The notes under the pieces: generated by a model
Told to the model about the DNA's origin: nothing
Database searches by the model: none
The model's input: only the letters and a program-made list of their open reading frames with translations
Translations under genes and position numbers: made by a program
Assembly (NCBI GenBank): GCA_963822215.1
Contig: CAWGGX010000010.1
Coordinates: 1 to 64,000 of the forward strand
Origin: Roseiarcus sp963822215
GTDB lineage: Bacteria; Pseudomonadota; Alphaproteobacteria; Rhizobiales; Beijerinckiaceae
Direction: 5' to 3'
Length of the DNA stretch: 64,000 nt
Shown: positions 36,166 to 44,969 of the stretch, piece after piece
Position numbering within the stretch: position 1 is the stretch's first letter
How the letters are laid out: every line of letters starts with the position of its first letter

Positions 36166-36665
36166 GCCGCGCCCCTTGCCCGCGCTGTCCGGTGCTGGGC
36201 GTGGCAGATCGCGACCGCGAGCGCGTCGGCGGCGTCCGGGCTTCCGGCGTCGGAGGTCGGCAGCAGCATCCGGACCATCATCGCCACCTGGACCTTCTCC
36301 GCGTGGCCAACACCCACCACCGTCTTCTTGATGAGATTGGCGGCGTACTCCGACACCGGCAGGCCCTTCAGCGCCAGCGCGGAAATCGCGGCGCCGCGCG
36401 CCTGGCCGAGCTTCAAGGTCGACTGCGGGTCGCGGTTGACGAAGGTCTCCTCGACCGCCGCTTCCTGCGGTGAGCGCCGTTCAATGAGATCTGTCAAACC
36501 GATATGGATCGCCGCGAGGCGTTTGGCGAGCGGGGCCTGCGCATCCGTGCGGATCGACCCGCAGCCGACATAGCTTAGACGCGACCCGCAAATCTCGATC
36601 AATCCCCAGCCCGTGTTTCTCAAGCCGGGGTCGACGCCGAGAATGCGAATCGCGTCGAGAACCAT
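36162..36665 (-). CDS. ruvC: Holliday junction resolvase RuvC
   Basis: A 167-residue endonuclease. Catalytic acids: D in LGVDPGLRNTGWG, E in AAVEETFVNRDP, and the D pair in SPDAADALAVAICHA. It cuts Holliday junctions symmetrically. ATG 36665 was chosen because the family begins shortly before the first strand (IRILGVDPG); the upstream in-frame ATG would add 18 unrelated residues. It is the first gene of the seven-gene ruv-xerD unit. Confidence 0.95.
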   Translation of the reverse strand: MVLDAIRILGVDPGLRNTGWGLIEICGSRLSYVGCGSIRTDAQAPLAKRLAAIHIGLTDLIERRSPQEAAVEETFVNRDPQSTLKLGQARGAAISALALKGLPVSEYAANLIKKTVVGVGHAEKVQVAMMVRMLLPTSDAGSPDAADALAVAICHAQHRTARARGAA

Positions 36666-36715
36666 GGGCTGCTTGTATACGAAATTGCTCTTTTCGGCAG
36701 GCGTTGCGGCGGCTC

Positions 36716-37072
36716 TCACCGAAACATCAGCCGGACAAGTTCGGCGGCCTGAAACGGCTTAGAGCACCGCGGGGCTGCATTGTAGGGCTCGGGAATCGAA
36801 TCCGGCGCGTATCCCGTGACCAGAACGAACGGAACGTTGCGCGCGGCGAGCGCGTCGGCGACGGGGTAGGCTTGGTTGCCCTGAAGATTGACGTCCAAAA
36901 CCGCGCCGTCCAGCCGCTCGCTCTTATCCACGAGGTCGAGCGCAGCGCGAACGCTTGCGGCCGGGCCGACAACCACCGCGCCGAGCGAAGTGAGATACAT
37001 CGCGAGGCTGTCGGCGACAAAGAACTCGTCTTCCACAATCAGAATGCGTCGTCCCGCTATCGTCTTTTCGGT
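36716..37072 (-). CDS. Stand-alone response-regulator receiver domain
   Basis: A 118-residue CheY-like protein. The acidic pair is in ILIVEDEFF, the phospho-acceptor Asp in GAVLDVNLQG, Thr in VLVTGYA, and Lys in CSKPFQ. There is no output domain, so it passes its signal by protein contact. The variant ILIVEDEFFVADSLA is common in Hyphomicrobiales single-domain regulators. GTG 37072 has GGAGG 5 bases upstream. It lies 50 bp upstream of ruvC on the same strand; no cognate kinase is in the window. Confidence 0.88.
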   Translation of the reverse strand, partial: TEKTIAGRRILIVEDEFFVADSLAMYLTSLGAVVVGPAASVRAALDLVDKSERLDGAVLDVNLQGNQAYPVADALAARNVPFVLVTGYAPDSIPEPYNAAPRCSKPFQAAELVRLMFR

Positions 37073-37293
37073 CACCGCATCCTCCGCGGCCGTTGAACAT
37101 CGTGCGCGCCGGCGCCGCCCTGGGTCCAAAAACCGGGCGCTCTCGGACTGAGCGTATACGCCGAACGCGCTTTATCAACTGAGGACAAGCGATTTCGTTC
37201 GACGCCGACCGGACTGGCCGCGTCGCGGCGATTTGACTGGGGCCGGCCAGTCGGCTTGAAGACCCTGAAAATGACTAACGGGGAGTTCGGTTG

Positions 37294-38109
37294 ATGTTGC
37301 CGACGCGATACTGGGCCGACATGACCTGGACCGACTTCGAGAGCGCCGACATGAGCCGCGTGATCGCAGTTCTGCCCGTCGCGGCGGTCGAGCAGCACGG
37401 GCCGCACTTGCCGCTCGGTGCCGACGCGGTCATCAACGAAGGCTACGTCCGGCGGGCGGCGGAGCGGTTGCCCGCGGACCTTCCCGCGCTGTTTTTGCCG
37501 ACGCAGGTCGTCGGCGTGTCCAGCGAGCACGCTGGCTATCCGGGCACGCTGACGCTTTCGGTCGAAAGCGCGATCCGGGTCTGGACGGAGCTCGGCGACA
37601 GCGTCGCGCGCACCGGGTGCCGCAAGCTTGTCGTGATGAATTCGCACGGCGGCAACGGCGCCGCGATCGACGCGACGACGCTCCATTTGCGCAGGCGCTG
37701 GCGCATGCTGGCGGTCCATGCCTCGTGGCGGCGGCTCGGCTATCCCGACGCCCTCTTCTCGCAGCGCGAGATGATGTATGGCGTCCACGGCGGCAACTCC
37801 GAAACCTCGCTCATGCTCGCCTTGCGGCCTGATCTGGTGAGGACTGGCGAGGTCCGCGACTTTCCCAGCGCCGCCGAGGCGATCGAGCGCGACTTCGCCC
37901 TTCTGCGCGCCAAGCCGCCGCTCGGTTTCGCCTGGGCGGCGAGCGATCTCAATCCAGCAGGCGCGGCCGGGGAAGCCGACCGGGCGACCGCCGCCAAGGG
38001 GGAGGCGGCTCTCGCCTTCGGCGTCGAGCGTTTCATCGCCCTTCTGCGAGACGTTCACGCCTTCGATCTCGCCCGGCTGACGGACGGCCCCCTGGAGGCT
38101 GCCCGGTGA
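37294..38109 (+). CDS. Creatininase-family amidohydrolase
   Basis: A 271-residue protein of the creatininase/MftE fold. Metal ligands are seen in VAAVEQHGPHLPLGADA (E, H, D), in NSHGGNGAAID and in GVHGGNSETSLML (H, E). The family hydrolyses cyclic amides (creatinine, F420 or riboflavin pathway amides, mycofactocin precursor). The substrate is not predictable. ATG 37294 follows GGGAG; a TTG sits directly before it. The next gene, rnhB, overlaps its stop by 4 bases. Confidence 0.85.
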   Translation: MLPTRYWADMTWTDFESADMSRVIAVLPVAAVEQHGPHLPLGADAVINEGYVRRAAERLPADLPALFLPTQVVGVSSEHAGYPGTLTLSVESAIRVWTELGDSVARTGCRKLVVMNSHGGNGAAIDATTLHLRRRWRMLAVHASWRRLGYPDALFSQREMMYGVHGGNSETSLMLALRPDLVRTGEVRDFPSAAEAIERDFALLRAKPPLGFAWAASDLNPAGAAGEADRATAAKGEAALAFGVERFIALLRDVHAFDLARLTDGPLEAAR

Positions 38110-38738
38110 GCGGGCCGCACTTCGATTTCGAGCGGGAGGCGATAAGCCGCGGTTTCGCCCGAGTTGCGGGCGTGGACGAGGTCGGGCGCGGCCCGCTCGC
38201 TGGCCCCGTCGGGGTCGCCGCAGTGATCCTCGATCCGGACGACCTGCCGGATGGCCTTGACGATTCGAAGGCGCTGCCCGAAGCGAGGCGCGATGCCTTG
38301 AAGCCGGTCATCCTGGCCAAGGCGGTCAGCGTCGCGGTCGCTTTCGCCAGCGCCGAGGAGATCGACCGATATAACGTCCGCGGCGCCACATTGCGGGCCA
38401 TGGCGCGCGCGGTTTGCGCGCTGCATGTGCGGCCCGACCTCGCCCTGATCGACGGACGGGACGCGCCCGACGGCCTCGCCTGTCCGGCGCGGCCGATCGT
38501 CGGCGGCGACGCGCTGTCGCTGTCGATCGCCGCTGCCTCGATCATCGCCAAGACGACCCGCGACGCCCTGATGCGGAACCTCGGCTGCGCCTACCCAGGC
38601 TACGGCTTCGGCGACCACGTCGGCTACGCGACGGCCTTCCACCGCAACGCCCTCATCAGCCTCGGCCCATGTCCCTACCATCGGAAATCCTTCCGGCTTC
38701 ACAGGGTCGAGGCCGAAAAAGGTTTCGAAAGCGTTTAG
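38106..38738 (+). CDS. rnhB: Ribonuclease HII
   Basis: A 210-residue RNase HII that removes ribonucleotides from RNA-DNA hybrids. Catalytic acids: D and E in AGVDEVGRGPLAG, D in LALIDGRDA, and a later D in IAKTTRDALM. The start GTG overlaps the preceding stop (GTGA). In many Hyphomicrobiales rnhB stands just before ccrM, as here. Confidence 0.95.
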   Translation: MSGPHFDFEREAISRGFARVAGVDEVGRGPLAGPVGVAAVILDPDDLPDGLDDSKALPEARRDALKPVILAKAVSVAVAFASAEEIDRYNVRGATLRAMARAVCALHVRPDLALIDGRDAPDGLACPARPIVGGDALSLSIAAASIIAKTTRDALMRNLGCAYPGYGFGDHVGYATAFHRNALISLGPCPYHRKSFRLHRVEAEKGFESV

Positions 38739-38884
38739 GTCGCCGGTCGCCGCCCGATCCCCGCCGCCGTACGATAATGACACAACGTCAGCCGCTACCT
38801 CATAACCAGACCTTTACTTAAATTCAGCCATAAACGACGCGCCGGTTCGTAGAAGCCGGCCGTTGCGTCGAGTGAATTGCGTTG

Positions 38885-40066
38885 ATGCGTACCTTGCGTG
38901 CCGGAGCGTCGCGTCTCCCCGCCCAGCTTCAGGTTCTGCGTACTGGCGCCGGCGGGACGAAACGCCCGGCCGCAATCGGTCCCGCTCCGCGCGACGTGAT
39001 CCTCGTTGGCGACTGCGTCGCCGAAATGGAGAAGCTGCCGCCCGCTTCGGTCGATTTCGTCTTCGCCGATCCGCCCTACAATCTTCAACTCGAGGGCGCG
39101 CTTTCTCGGCCCGACCAGAGCCTCGTCGACGCGGTCGACGACGACTGGGACAAGTTCGCCGATTTCGCCGAATACGACGCCTTCACGCGATCGTGGCTTA
39201 CTGCCGCGCGGCGGGCGATGAAGCCGAACTCGACCATCGTCGTGATCGGGTCGTATCACAACATCTTCCGCGTCGGGACGATCCTGCAGGATCTCGGCTT
39301 CTGGATCCTCAACGACATCGTCTGGCGTAAAGCCAACCCGATGCCGAACTTCCGCGGCCGCCGCTTCACCAATGCCCACGAAACCATGATCTGGGCGGCG
39401 CGCGGGCCAGAAGGGAAGAGCTACACCTTCAACTACGAGGCGCTGAAAGCGGGCAATGACGACTGTCAGGCGCGCTCCGATTGGTTTTTGCCGATCTGCA
39501 CCGGCGCGGAACGTCTGAAGGACGAGAGGGGCCGCAAGACCCACCCGACCCAGAAGCCGGAGGCTCTGCTGGCGCGTGTGCTGGTCGCGGCGTCCAACGC
39601 CGGCGACCTGATCCTCGATCCGTTCTTCGGCTCGGGCACCACGGGCGCCGTCGCCCGCCGGCTCCGCCGCGCCTTCATCGGGATCGAGCGCGATCCGATC
39701 TACGCCGAGGCGGCGCGCAAGCGAATCGCCGCGGTCGAGCCGTTCCCCGAAGACGTGGTGGCGACCGCCCCGACACGGCGCAGCGAACCCCGCGTCGCCT
39801 TTGCGAGTCTGATTGACGCGGGCCTCATTCGGCCCGGCGAGCGGCTCACCGACGCGCGCCAGCACCACTCGGCGCTCGTGCGGGCGGACGGATCGGTCGC
39901 CGTCGGTCCGGCGATCGGCTCCATCCACAAGATCGGCGCGCTGGTTCAGGGCCTGCCGGCGTGCAACGGCTGGACCTTCTGGCGCGTCGAACGCGACGGA
40001 CGCCTCAACTCGATCGACGACCTGCGCGCCGATGTGCGCGCCAGCCTGCGCAACGCCGCCGAGTAG
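38885..40066 (+). CDS. ccrM: CcrM-type adenine-N6 DNA methyltransferase (GANTC)
   Basis: A 393-residue beta-class methyltransferase. The catalytic motif DPPYNLQL comes before the SAM-binding DPFFGSGTTGAVA, the order expected of this class. The target-recognition part between them contains WRKANPMPNFRGRRFTNAHE, well conserved in CcrM. A C-terminal RAMA-type domain (about 310-393, LIDAGLIRPGERLT...NGWTFW) is also typical. CcrM methylates GANTC at the end of replication and controls the cell cycle in alphaproteobacteria. A TTG directly precedes ATG 38885. About 145 bp of upstream DNA is AT-richer and likely holds the promoter. Confidence 0.95.
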   Translation: MRTLRAGASRLPAQLQVLRTGAGGTKRPAAIGPAPRDVILVGDCVAEMEKLPPASVDFVFADPPYNLQLEGALSRPDQSLVDAVDDDWDKFADFAEYDAFTRSWLTAARRAMKPNSTIVVIGSYHNIFRVGTILQDLGFWILNDIVWRKANPMPNFRGRRFTNAHETMIWAARGPEGKSYTFNYEALKAGNDDCQARSDWFLPICTGAERLKDERGRKTHPTQKPEALLARVLVAASNAGDLILDPFFGSGTTGAVARRLRRAFIGIERDPIYAEAARKRIAAVEPFPEDVVATAPTRRSEPRVAFASLIDAGLIRPGERLTDARQHHSALVRADGSVAVGPAIGSIHKIGALVQGLPACNGWTFWRVERDGRLNSIDDLRADVRASLRNAAE

Positions 40067-40068
40067 CG

Positions 40069-41007
40069 TCAGGCTCTCAGCTTCTGCCGACGCTTCGGAC
40101 CGGCAAAGTCGGCCGCCCGCAGGAGAAACACCTCTCCTGCGCTCTCCTCGGTGTCCAACCAGATGAAGGGAAGATCGGGATAATCGCGCACGACGATGTC
40201 GCGCCCCCGCCCGATCTCGCAGACGAGCGCTCCCCCCGCTGTCAGGCGCCGGGGCGCCTCCACCAGAATGCGCCGTACGAGGTCGAGGCCGTCCTCGCCT
40301 CCGGCATGGGCCATGCGCGGCTCGGCCGCGTATTCGGGCGGAAAGGCAGCGACAGCCTCGGCGTCGACATAGGGCGGATTGGTAAGGATCACTTCGTAGC
40401 GGCCACCACCGAGCGGCTCAAAGAGATCCCCTTCAAAGAGCCTCACGCGGTCGGCGAGACCGTGCTCCTCGACGTTGCGCCTGGCCACCGCGAGCGCGTC
40501 GGCCGACAGATCCACGGCGTCGATCGCCGCATGGGGGAAGACTCGCGCGGCGAGGAGGGCGAGGGAACCGCCGCCGGTGCAGAGATCGAGGACGTGCAGG
40601 ACCTCCTCCGGGTCGCCGAGCAGCGCGTCGCCTTCGGACAGCGTGGTCATCAGCAATTCGCCGATAAAGCTGCGCGGCACGATGACGCGCTCGTCGACAT
40701 AGAACGGCACGCCCTGGATGTAAGCGCGGTTGAGGAGATAGGCGGCGGGCTTGCGCGTAGCCACCCGCGCGTCAATCAGCTCATCGAGCCGCCGGCGCTC
40801 GCTCAGCGTCAGTTTTGCGTCGAGGAACGGATCGAGCGCGTCGATCGGCAGATGGAGGCTCTCGAGGATGAGATAGGCCGCCTCGTCGAGGGCAGTCGTG
40901 GCGCCGTGGCCGAAAACGAGTTTGGCTTCGCGAAAGCGGCTGATCGCATAGCGCAGCCAGTCGCGTGGCGTAGCGAAGAGGTCGAGGCGCTCGTCGGATT
41001 CGGTCAC
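40069..41007 (-). CDS. prmB: Ribosomal protein L3 N5-glutamine methyltransferase
   Basis: A 312-residue HemK-like enzyme. SAM-binding motif VLDLCTGGGSLALLAA (about residue 130), NPPY motif ILTNPPYVDAEAV, and the long N-terminal helical domain starting LDLFATPRDWLRYAISRFRE, which marks the PrmB branch. It methylates a glutamine of ribosomal protein L3. GTG 41007 has a G-rich site 5 bases upstream. It converges on ccrM with only 2 bp between the stops, leaving no room for a terminator. Confidence 0.92.
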   Translation of the reverse strand: MTESDERLDLFATPRDWLRYAISRFREAKLVFGHGATTALDEAAYLILESLHLPIDALDPFLDAKLTLSERRRLDELIDARVATRKPAAYLLNRAYIQGVPFYVDERVIVPRSFIGELLMTTLSEGDALLGDPEEVLHVLDLCTGGGSLALLAARVFPHAAIDAVDLSADALAVARRNVEEHGLADRVRLFEGDLFEPLGGGRYEVILTNPPYVDAEAVAAFPPEYAAEPRMAHAGGEDGLDLVRRILVEAPRRLTAGGALVCEIGRGRDIVVRDYPDLPFIWLDTEESAGEVFLLRAADFAGPKRRQKLRA

Positions 41008-41722
41008 GTAACCCCCCGGAGACGTGCCCGCCCGGCCGCCTCGGACGTCCGCAGCGTCGATTTCGGAGGCGAAACGGCGCCCGGAGTGATCCCTTCGGTA
41101 TCGATTTGGGGGGATTCTGGCACCAAACCCCGCCACTTCGCGCCCGAAAGCGCCCCTTCGAGACGGTTTCGGAGGCGCCATTTCGGCGAGCGATCAAGCC
41201 ATATCAAAGCATTAGGCGCGAAATCCTGATTCGCGAGGGCCTCGAAAGGGGCTGTTCGACACGTTTCTGCCACATTGTGGGCGAGCGAGGCGGGCCGCCC
41301 GAGCGTCGGAGCATAACGAATTCTGATGGAATCGCGCCAAAAACCCTCATCCGGACGCTGACGCGACCAACTTCCCCCCGAGGGGGAGGGGGTCCCCCCT
41401 CTCCCCTCTGAGAGAGGGAAGCCGCGAAGCGGCAGGGTGAGGGTAACACGGCGCGACCCAATGCTATCATGCGCTGGAAATAGCGCATGAAACGCGGCGA
41501 CGCCGCGCCGGGCGTGCGATTTGCGTCGTTCGCGGGCGATCCGCGCAGTTCGGCGAGGGCAGAGCGAGGGCGGGACGAGCGGCATCTGCAATCCGGTCAG
41601 GAGGCGATAGGATGACTATAGTCATCCTTCCGCTTTTCCGCAAGATATTGTCGTAGCCATTCGTTTGGTTCGAAGATTCGCGGCCGCGCTGGGCGAGCAG
41701 GGCCGCCAGACCGCGTAGGCCT
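41008..41722. other. Intergenic region with a C/G-rich hairpin repeat
   Basis: 715 bp without a supported gene. Bases 41371-41443 contain CTTCCCCCCGAGGGGGAGG, then CCCTCTCCCCTCTGAGAGAG and AAGCCGCGAAGCGGCAGGG, three adjacent inverted repeats of a type found between genes in many proteobacteria. Bases 41040-41200 contain several near-copies of TTTCGGAGGCG and GCGCCC. Confidence 0.55.
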
Positions 41723-41956
41723 TCATCCGCCGTGCCTGCACTCGCGCATGAAGCGCTTGCGCGGCTTGCCGTGCAGATCCTGCGCGTCGGCCTTCTGTGA
41801 GCATTCGATCGACTTGGCGGAACGGACGGCGGGGTCGTCGGCGCCGGCGCGCGGCGCGGCCGGTAGCGTTCCATCGGACGCCCCGTCAAGCGCGTGCGCG
41901 GCGCCGCCGAGGAGGACGCAAAGCGCCGCAGCGCACGCCAGAGCGTTGATCCGCAT
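41723..41956 (-). CDS. PsiF-repeat secreted small protein
   Basis: A 77-residue protein. The signal peptide MRINALACAAALCVLLGGAA is followed by HALDG. One PsiF-type repeat (SIECSQKADAQDLHGKPRKR, then FMRECRHGG) makes up the C-terminal third and has the two conserved cysteines. PsiF in Escherichia coli is phosphate-starvation inducible; the role is unknown. PsiF proteins usually have two repeats, so this one is short. Confidence 0.75.
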   Translation of the reverse strand: MRINALACAAALCVLLGGAAHALDGASDGTLPAAPRAGADDPAVRSAKSIECSQKADAQDLHGKPRKRFMRECRHGG

Positions 41957-42103
41957 TTGAAAAAATACCCCGTCGTCAGTCCACCCCGGCTCGGCGCCGG
42001 GTTATAGGCGGCGCGTGGGGAATTTCAACCCGCGCGTTGCAGGACGTGTGTTCGACCGCCGGGCGAGGACGACAAACACCCGCCGGCGCGGTAAGAGCAG
42101 CCG

Positions 42104-42820
42104 ATGCGCCGCCTGTCCATCGAAGCCCTCGCCGAACGATTTCCCGATTTCCGGGTCGCCTTCGTGCTGGCCGAGCCGCTCGCCGTCGCGCCCGTCCGCT
42201 CGGCGGCGCTCGCCGGGAGAATCGCGGCGGCGGAGGCGGAATGCCGGGCGCGCTGGGGGGCCACGGAGCTTTCGGCCATTCCGGGCGTCGCCGCCTGGCG
42301 GGCGGCCTACAAGGGCTTTGGCATCAAGCGGACGAGCTATCGGTCGTCGGTCGAGCGGCTGATCAAGCGCGTGCTCGCCGGCCAGCCGCTGCCCGAGATC
42401 AACGCGCTGGTCGATCTCTACAACATGGTGTCGTTGACGAGCGGCCTGTGCCTGGGATGCGACGACCTCGACAAGACCGAGGGCGACCTCGTGTTCCGCT
42501 TCTCGAGGGCCGACGACAGCTTCCTCGACATGGGCGCCGAGGCCGGCGAAGACCCGAACGATCCGCCGAAGGAGGGTGAGGTCGTCTATGCCGACGCGCG
42601 CCACGTCCTCTGTCGCCGGTGGAATTGGCGGCAGGACGCGCGCACCGCCTCGAGCGCCACAACCCGGCGGGCCGTGCTGACCGTCCAGTCGAACGGGGCG
42701 GGCGACGTCGAGGCCGCGGCGGCTGAGCTTTCCCGCCTCATTGAGCGCGAGTGCACGGCGGAGGTGAGGATCGAGGTGCTGGACCGCAAGCGGCCGGCGG
42801 TGGCGATCGAGGAGATCTGA
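42104..42820 (+). CDS. B3/B4-domain protein (PheT tRNA-editing-like)
   Basis: A 238-residue protein covering one B3/B4 fold as found in the beta subunit of phenylalanyl-tRNA synthetase. Recognisable segments are IPGVAAWRAAYKGFGIKRTS, INALVDLYNMVSLTSGLCLG and HVLCRRWNWRQD. Stand-alone members may hydrolyse mischarged tRNA or amino-acid conjugates; function unproven. It is a single gene, about 100 bp before the IS91-type element. Confidence 0.82.
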   Translation: MRRLSIEALAERFPDFRVAFVLAEPLAVAPVRSAALAGRIAAAEAECRARWGATELSAIPGVAAWRAAYKGFGIKRTSYRSSVERLIKRVLAGQPLPEINALVDLYNMVSLTSGLCLGCDDLDKTEGDLVFRFSRADDSFLDMGAEAGEDPNDPPKEGEVVYADARHVLCRRWNWRQDARTASSATTRRAVLTVQSNGAGDVEAAAAELSRLIERECTAEVRIEVLDRKRPAVAIEEI

Positions 42821-43073
42821 CTTCGGGGCCCTCGTCTCGGCCGGTTCGTTGCAGCGACGCCCTTCGCCTGTCCAATGACCTATACGGCAGAGGTGACGTC
42901 TTAAGATGTTTGGCGCCTAAGGCGAGCGACCGGAGTCGACGTATGGACTAAACCGCTCGCGCGGTAGGGGTGGCGAGGGGCGGCGGAGACCAGTGGGCTG
43001 AGGAGAAGCGCGAAGGCCTGGGTCTGTCTCAAGATCGTGGGGTTCAACCCCATGCGAGACAGGAGGTTTCGCG

Positions 43074-43972
43074 ATGCCCGACAACTCGAAGCCCATCAGC
43101 CCTCTGCGCCAGCGCATGATCGACGACATGACGGCGCGCCGGTTCGGCGAGGACACCCAGAGGGACTACGTTCGGGCCGTGAAGAACTTCACGGTTTTCC
43201 TCGGTCGGTCGCCGGACAAGGCGTCCGCCGAGGACGTTCGCCGCTATCAGTTGCATCTGGCCAAGCAGCATATTGGCCCGGCGACCATCAACCTGGCCTG
43301 CACGGCGCTGCGGTTCTTCTTCAAGATCACGCTGGAAAAGCCCGACCTCGTCCGGCATCTGGCGCCCGTACAGCGGCCGCGCAAGGCGCCGGTGGTGCTG
43401 AGCGAGGAGGAAGTGGCGCGTCTGCTCGAAGCCGCGCCGGGCCTCAAGTACAAGGCGGCGCTCAGCGTCGCCTACGGCGCGGGCCTGCGGGTGTCTGAGG
43501 TCGCGAACCTGAAGGTGTCCGACATTGACAGCCAGCGCATGATGCTCAGGGTCGAGCAGGGCAAGGGACAGCGGGATCGCGATGTGATGCTGTCGCCGCA
43601 ACTGCTCGAACTGTTGCGCGAATGGTGGCATGCGGCCAGGCCGCGGGCATGGTTGTTTCCGGGCCAGAACCCGGTCAACCCGATGTCGGCCCGCCAAATG
43701 GTGCGCGTGGTCCACGCCGCGGCGCAGGCGGCGGGGATCGCCAAGCGCGTGTCGCCGCATACGTTGCGGCATCCCCGGGCTTTGACCCGGGGATCGCTAC
43801 CCATCTGCTCGAACAGAACGTCGACATTCGGGTGATCCAGGTTCTGCTCGGACACGCCAAGCTGGAGACGACCGCGCTCTACACCCGCGTCGCCATCAAT
43901 ACGATCCGCGACGTCAAGAGCCCGCTGGAGCGGCTGGGCGTCAACCTGACGAAGCGAAAGCCGCCCGCCTGA
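43074..43972 (+). pseudogene. IS91-associated tyrosine recombinase, frameshifted
   Basis: The frame starting MPDNSKPISPLRQRMIDDMT is good to HTLRH at 43772 and resumes in another frame at ATHLLEQNVDIRVIQVLLGH. The normal text would be HTLRHSFATHLLE. In between are 23 bases instead of 6, including a perfect 9-bp-arm hairpin. Catalytic residues are otherwise present: R in GAGLRVSE, H-xx-R, H in LLGHAKLET and Y in TTALYTRVA. GGAGG precedes ATG 43074. The protein would be about 297 residues. It normally assists or regulates IS91-type transposition. Confidence 0.85.
43771..43794. repeat. 24-bp perfect hairpin inserted in the integrase gene
   Basis: ATCCCCGGG and CCCGGGGAT flank CTTTGA. It sits exactly between the catalytic H-xx-R segment and the next conserved stretch and accounts for 17 extra bases, hence a frameshift. 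Confidence 0.8.
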
Positions 43973-44905
43973 CCGCGGCCGCATGGCGCGGCCCCGCCTG
44001 GAGGTCGCCGACGTCTTTCGCGCCCATGGGCCGGCGTGGCGTGAGGCCAACGAAGGCCACGTGAGCCTCGCCCAGTTGAAAGTGATGTCGGCGATCGAGA
44101 CCTGTCGCACAGCCGCGCTCGGCGGACATGTCGAGCGCTGCGAGGACTGCGCGCACGAACGCGTGGCCTACAATTCCTGCCGCAACCGCCACTGCCCGAA
44201 GTGTCAGGGCGCGGCGGCAAGACAATGGCTGGCCGAACGCGAGGCGGAGCTTCTGCCGGTTCCCTACTACCACGTCGTCTTCACCCTGCCGGCTTCGATC
44301 GGCGCGATCGCGTTCCAGACCAAAGCGGCCGTCTACGACCTTCTGTTCCGGACCGCCGCCGAGACGCTGACCACGATCGCCGCCGACCCGAAGCATCTGG
44401 GCGCGCGCATCGGCCTCACCGCCGTCCTCCATACCTGGGGCTCGGCGCTGACCCATCACCCGCATGTCCACGTCATCGTTCCCGGCGGCGGCCTGTCGCC
44501 GGACGGGTCGCGCTGGATCGCCTGCAAGCCCGGCTTCTTCCTGCCGGTGCGCGTGCTCTCGCGCCTGTTCCGCCGCCTCTTCCTCGAAGGCCTCACAGCC
44601 CTGCATGCGGCCGGCCGGCTCGTCTTCTTCGGCGACCTCGCCCCGCTCGCCGACCAGCGCGCCTTCGACGCCGCCCTCGCGCCGTTGCGCCGCTCCGAGT
44701 GGGTCGTCTACGGGAAGAAGCCGTTCGCCGGACCGAAAGCCGTGCTCGCCTATCTCGCCCGCTATACCCACCGCGTCGCCATCTCGAACTCCCGGCTCAT
44801 CGCGCTCGACGAGGAGGGCGTGACCTTCAAATGGAAGGACGACCGCATCAAAGGACGCGACCGGTTCAAAACCATGACGCTCGACGCCGCCGAGTTGCCG
44901 AGTAG

Positions 44906-44968
44906 GTGAGGACATTGCTGTCCTCACCCCTCGCAGACCCGGACGTGCAGAATTCCCGCATCCGGTTC
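44906..44968 (-). ncRNA. Group II intron domains V and VI
   Basis: On the minus strand, GAACCGGATGCGGGAATTC and TGCACGTCCGGGTC form the 33-34-nt domain V hairpin with the usual GAACCG...CGG pattern. Then GTGAGGACA and TGTCCTCAC make the domain VI stem with a GCAA loop. This is the catalytic 3' end of the intron RNA. Confidence 0.8.
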
Positions 44969-44969
44969 T

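Noticed and set aside
38810..38835. CtrA-binding site upstream of ccrM (TTAA-N7-TTAA)
   Set aside because: Only one half-site (TTAAATTCAGCCATAA) matches; the second half is too different to claim.
39961..41229. 422-codon plus-strand frame opposite prmB
   Set aside because: Antisense shadow; prmB motifs on the minus strand are clear.
43035..43060. tRNA-like T-arm (GGGGTTCAACCCC)
   Set aside because: Only a hairpin; no acceptor, D or anticodon stems around it. It fits better as a terminal structure of the IS91-type element.
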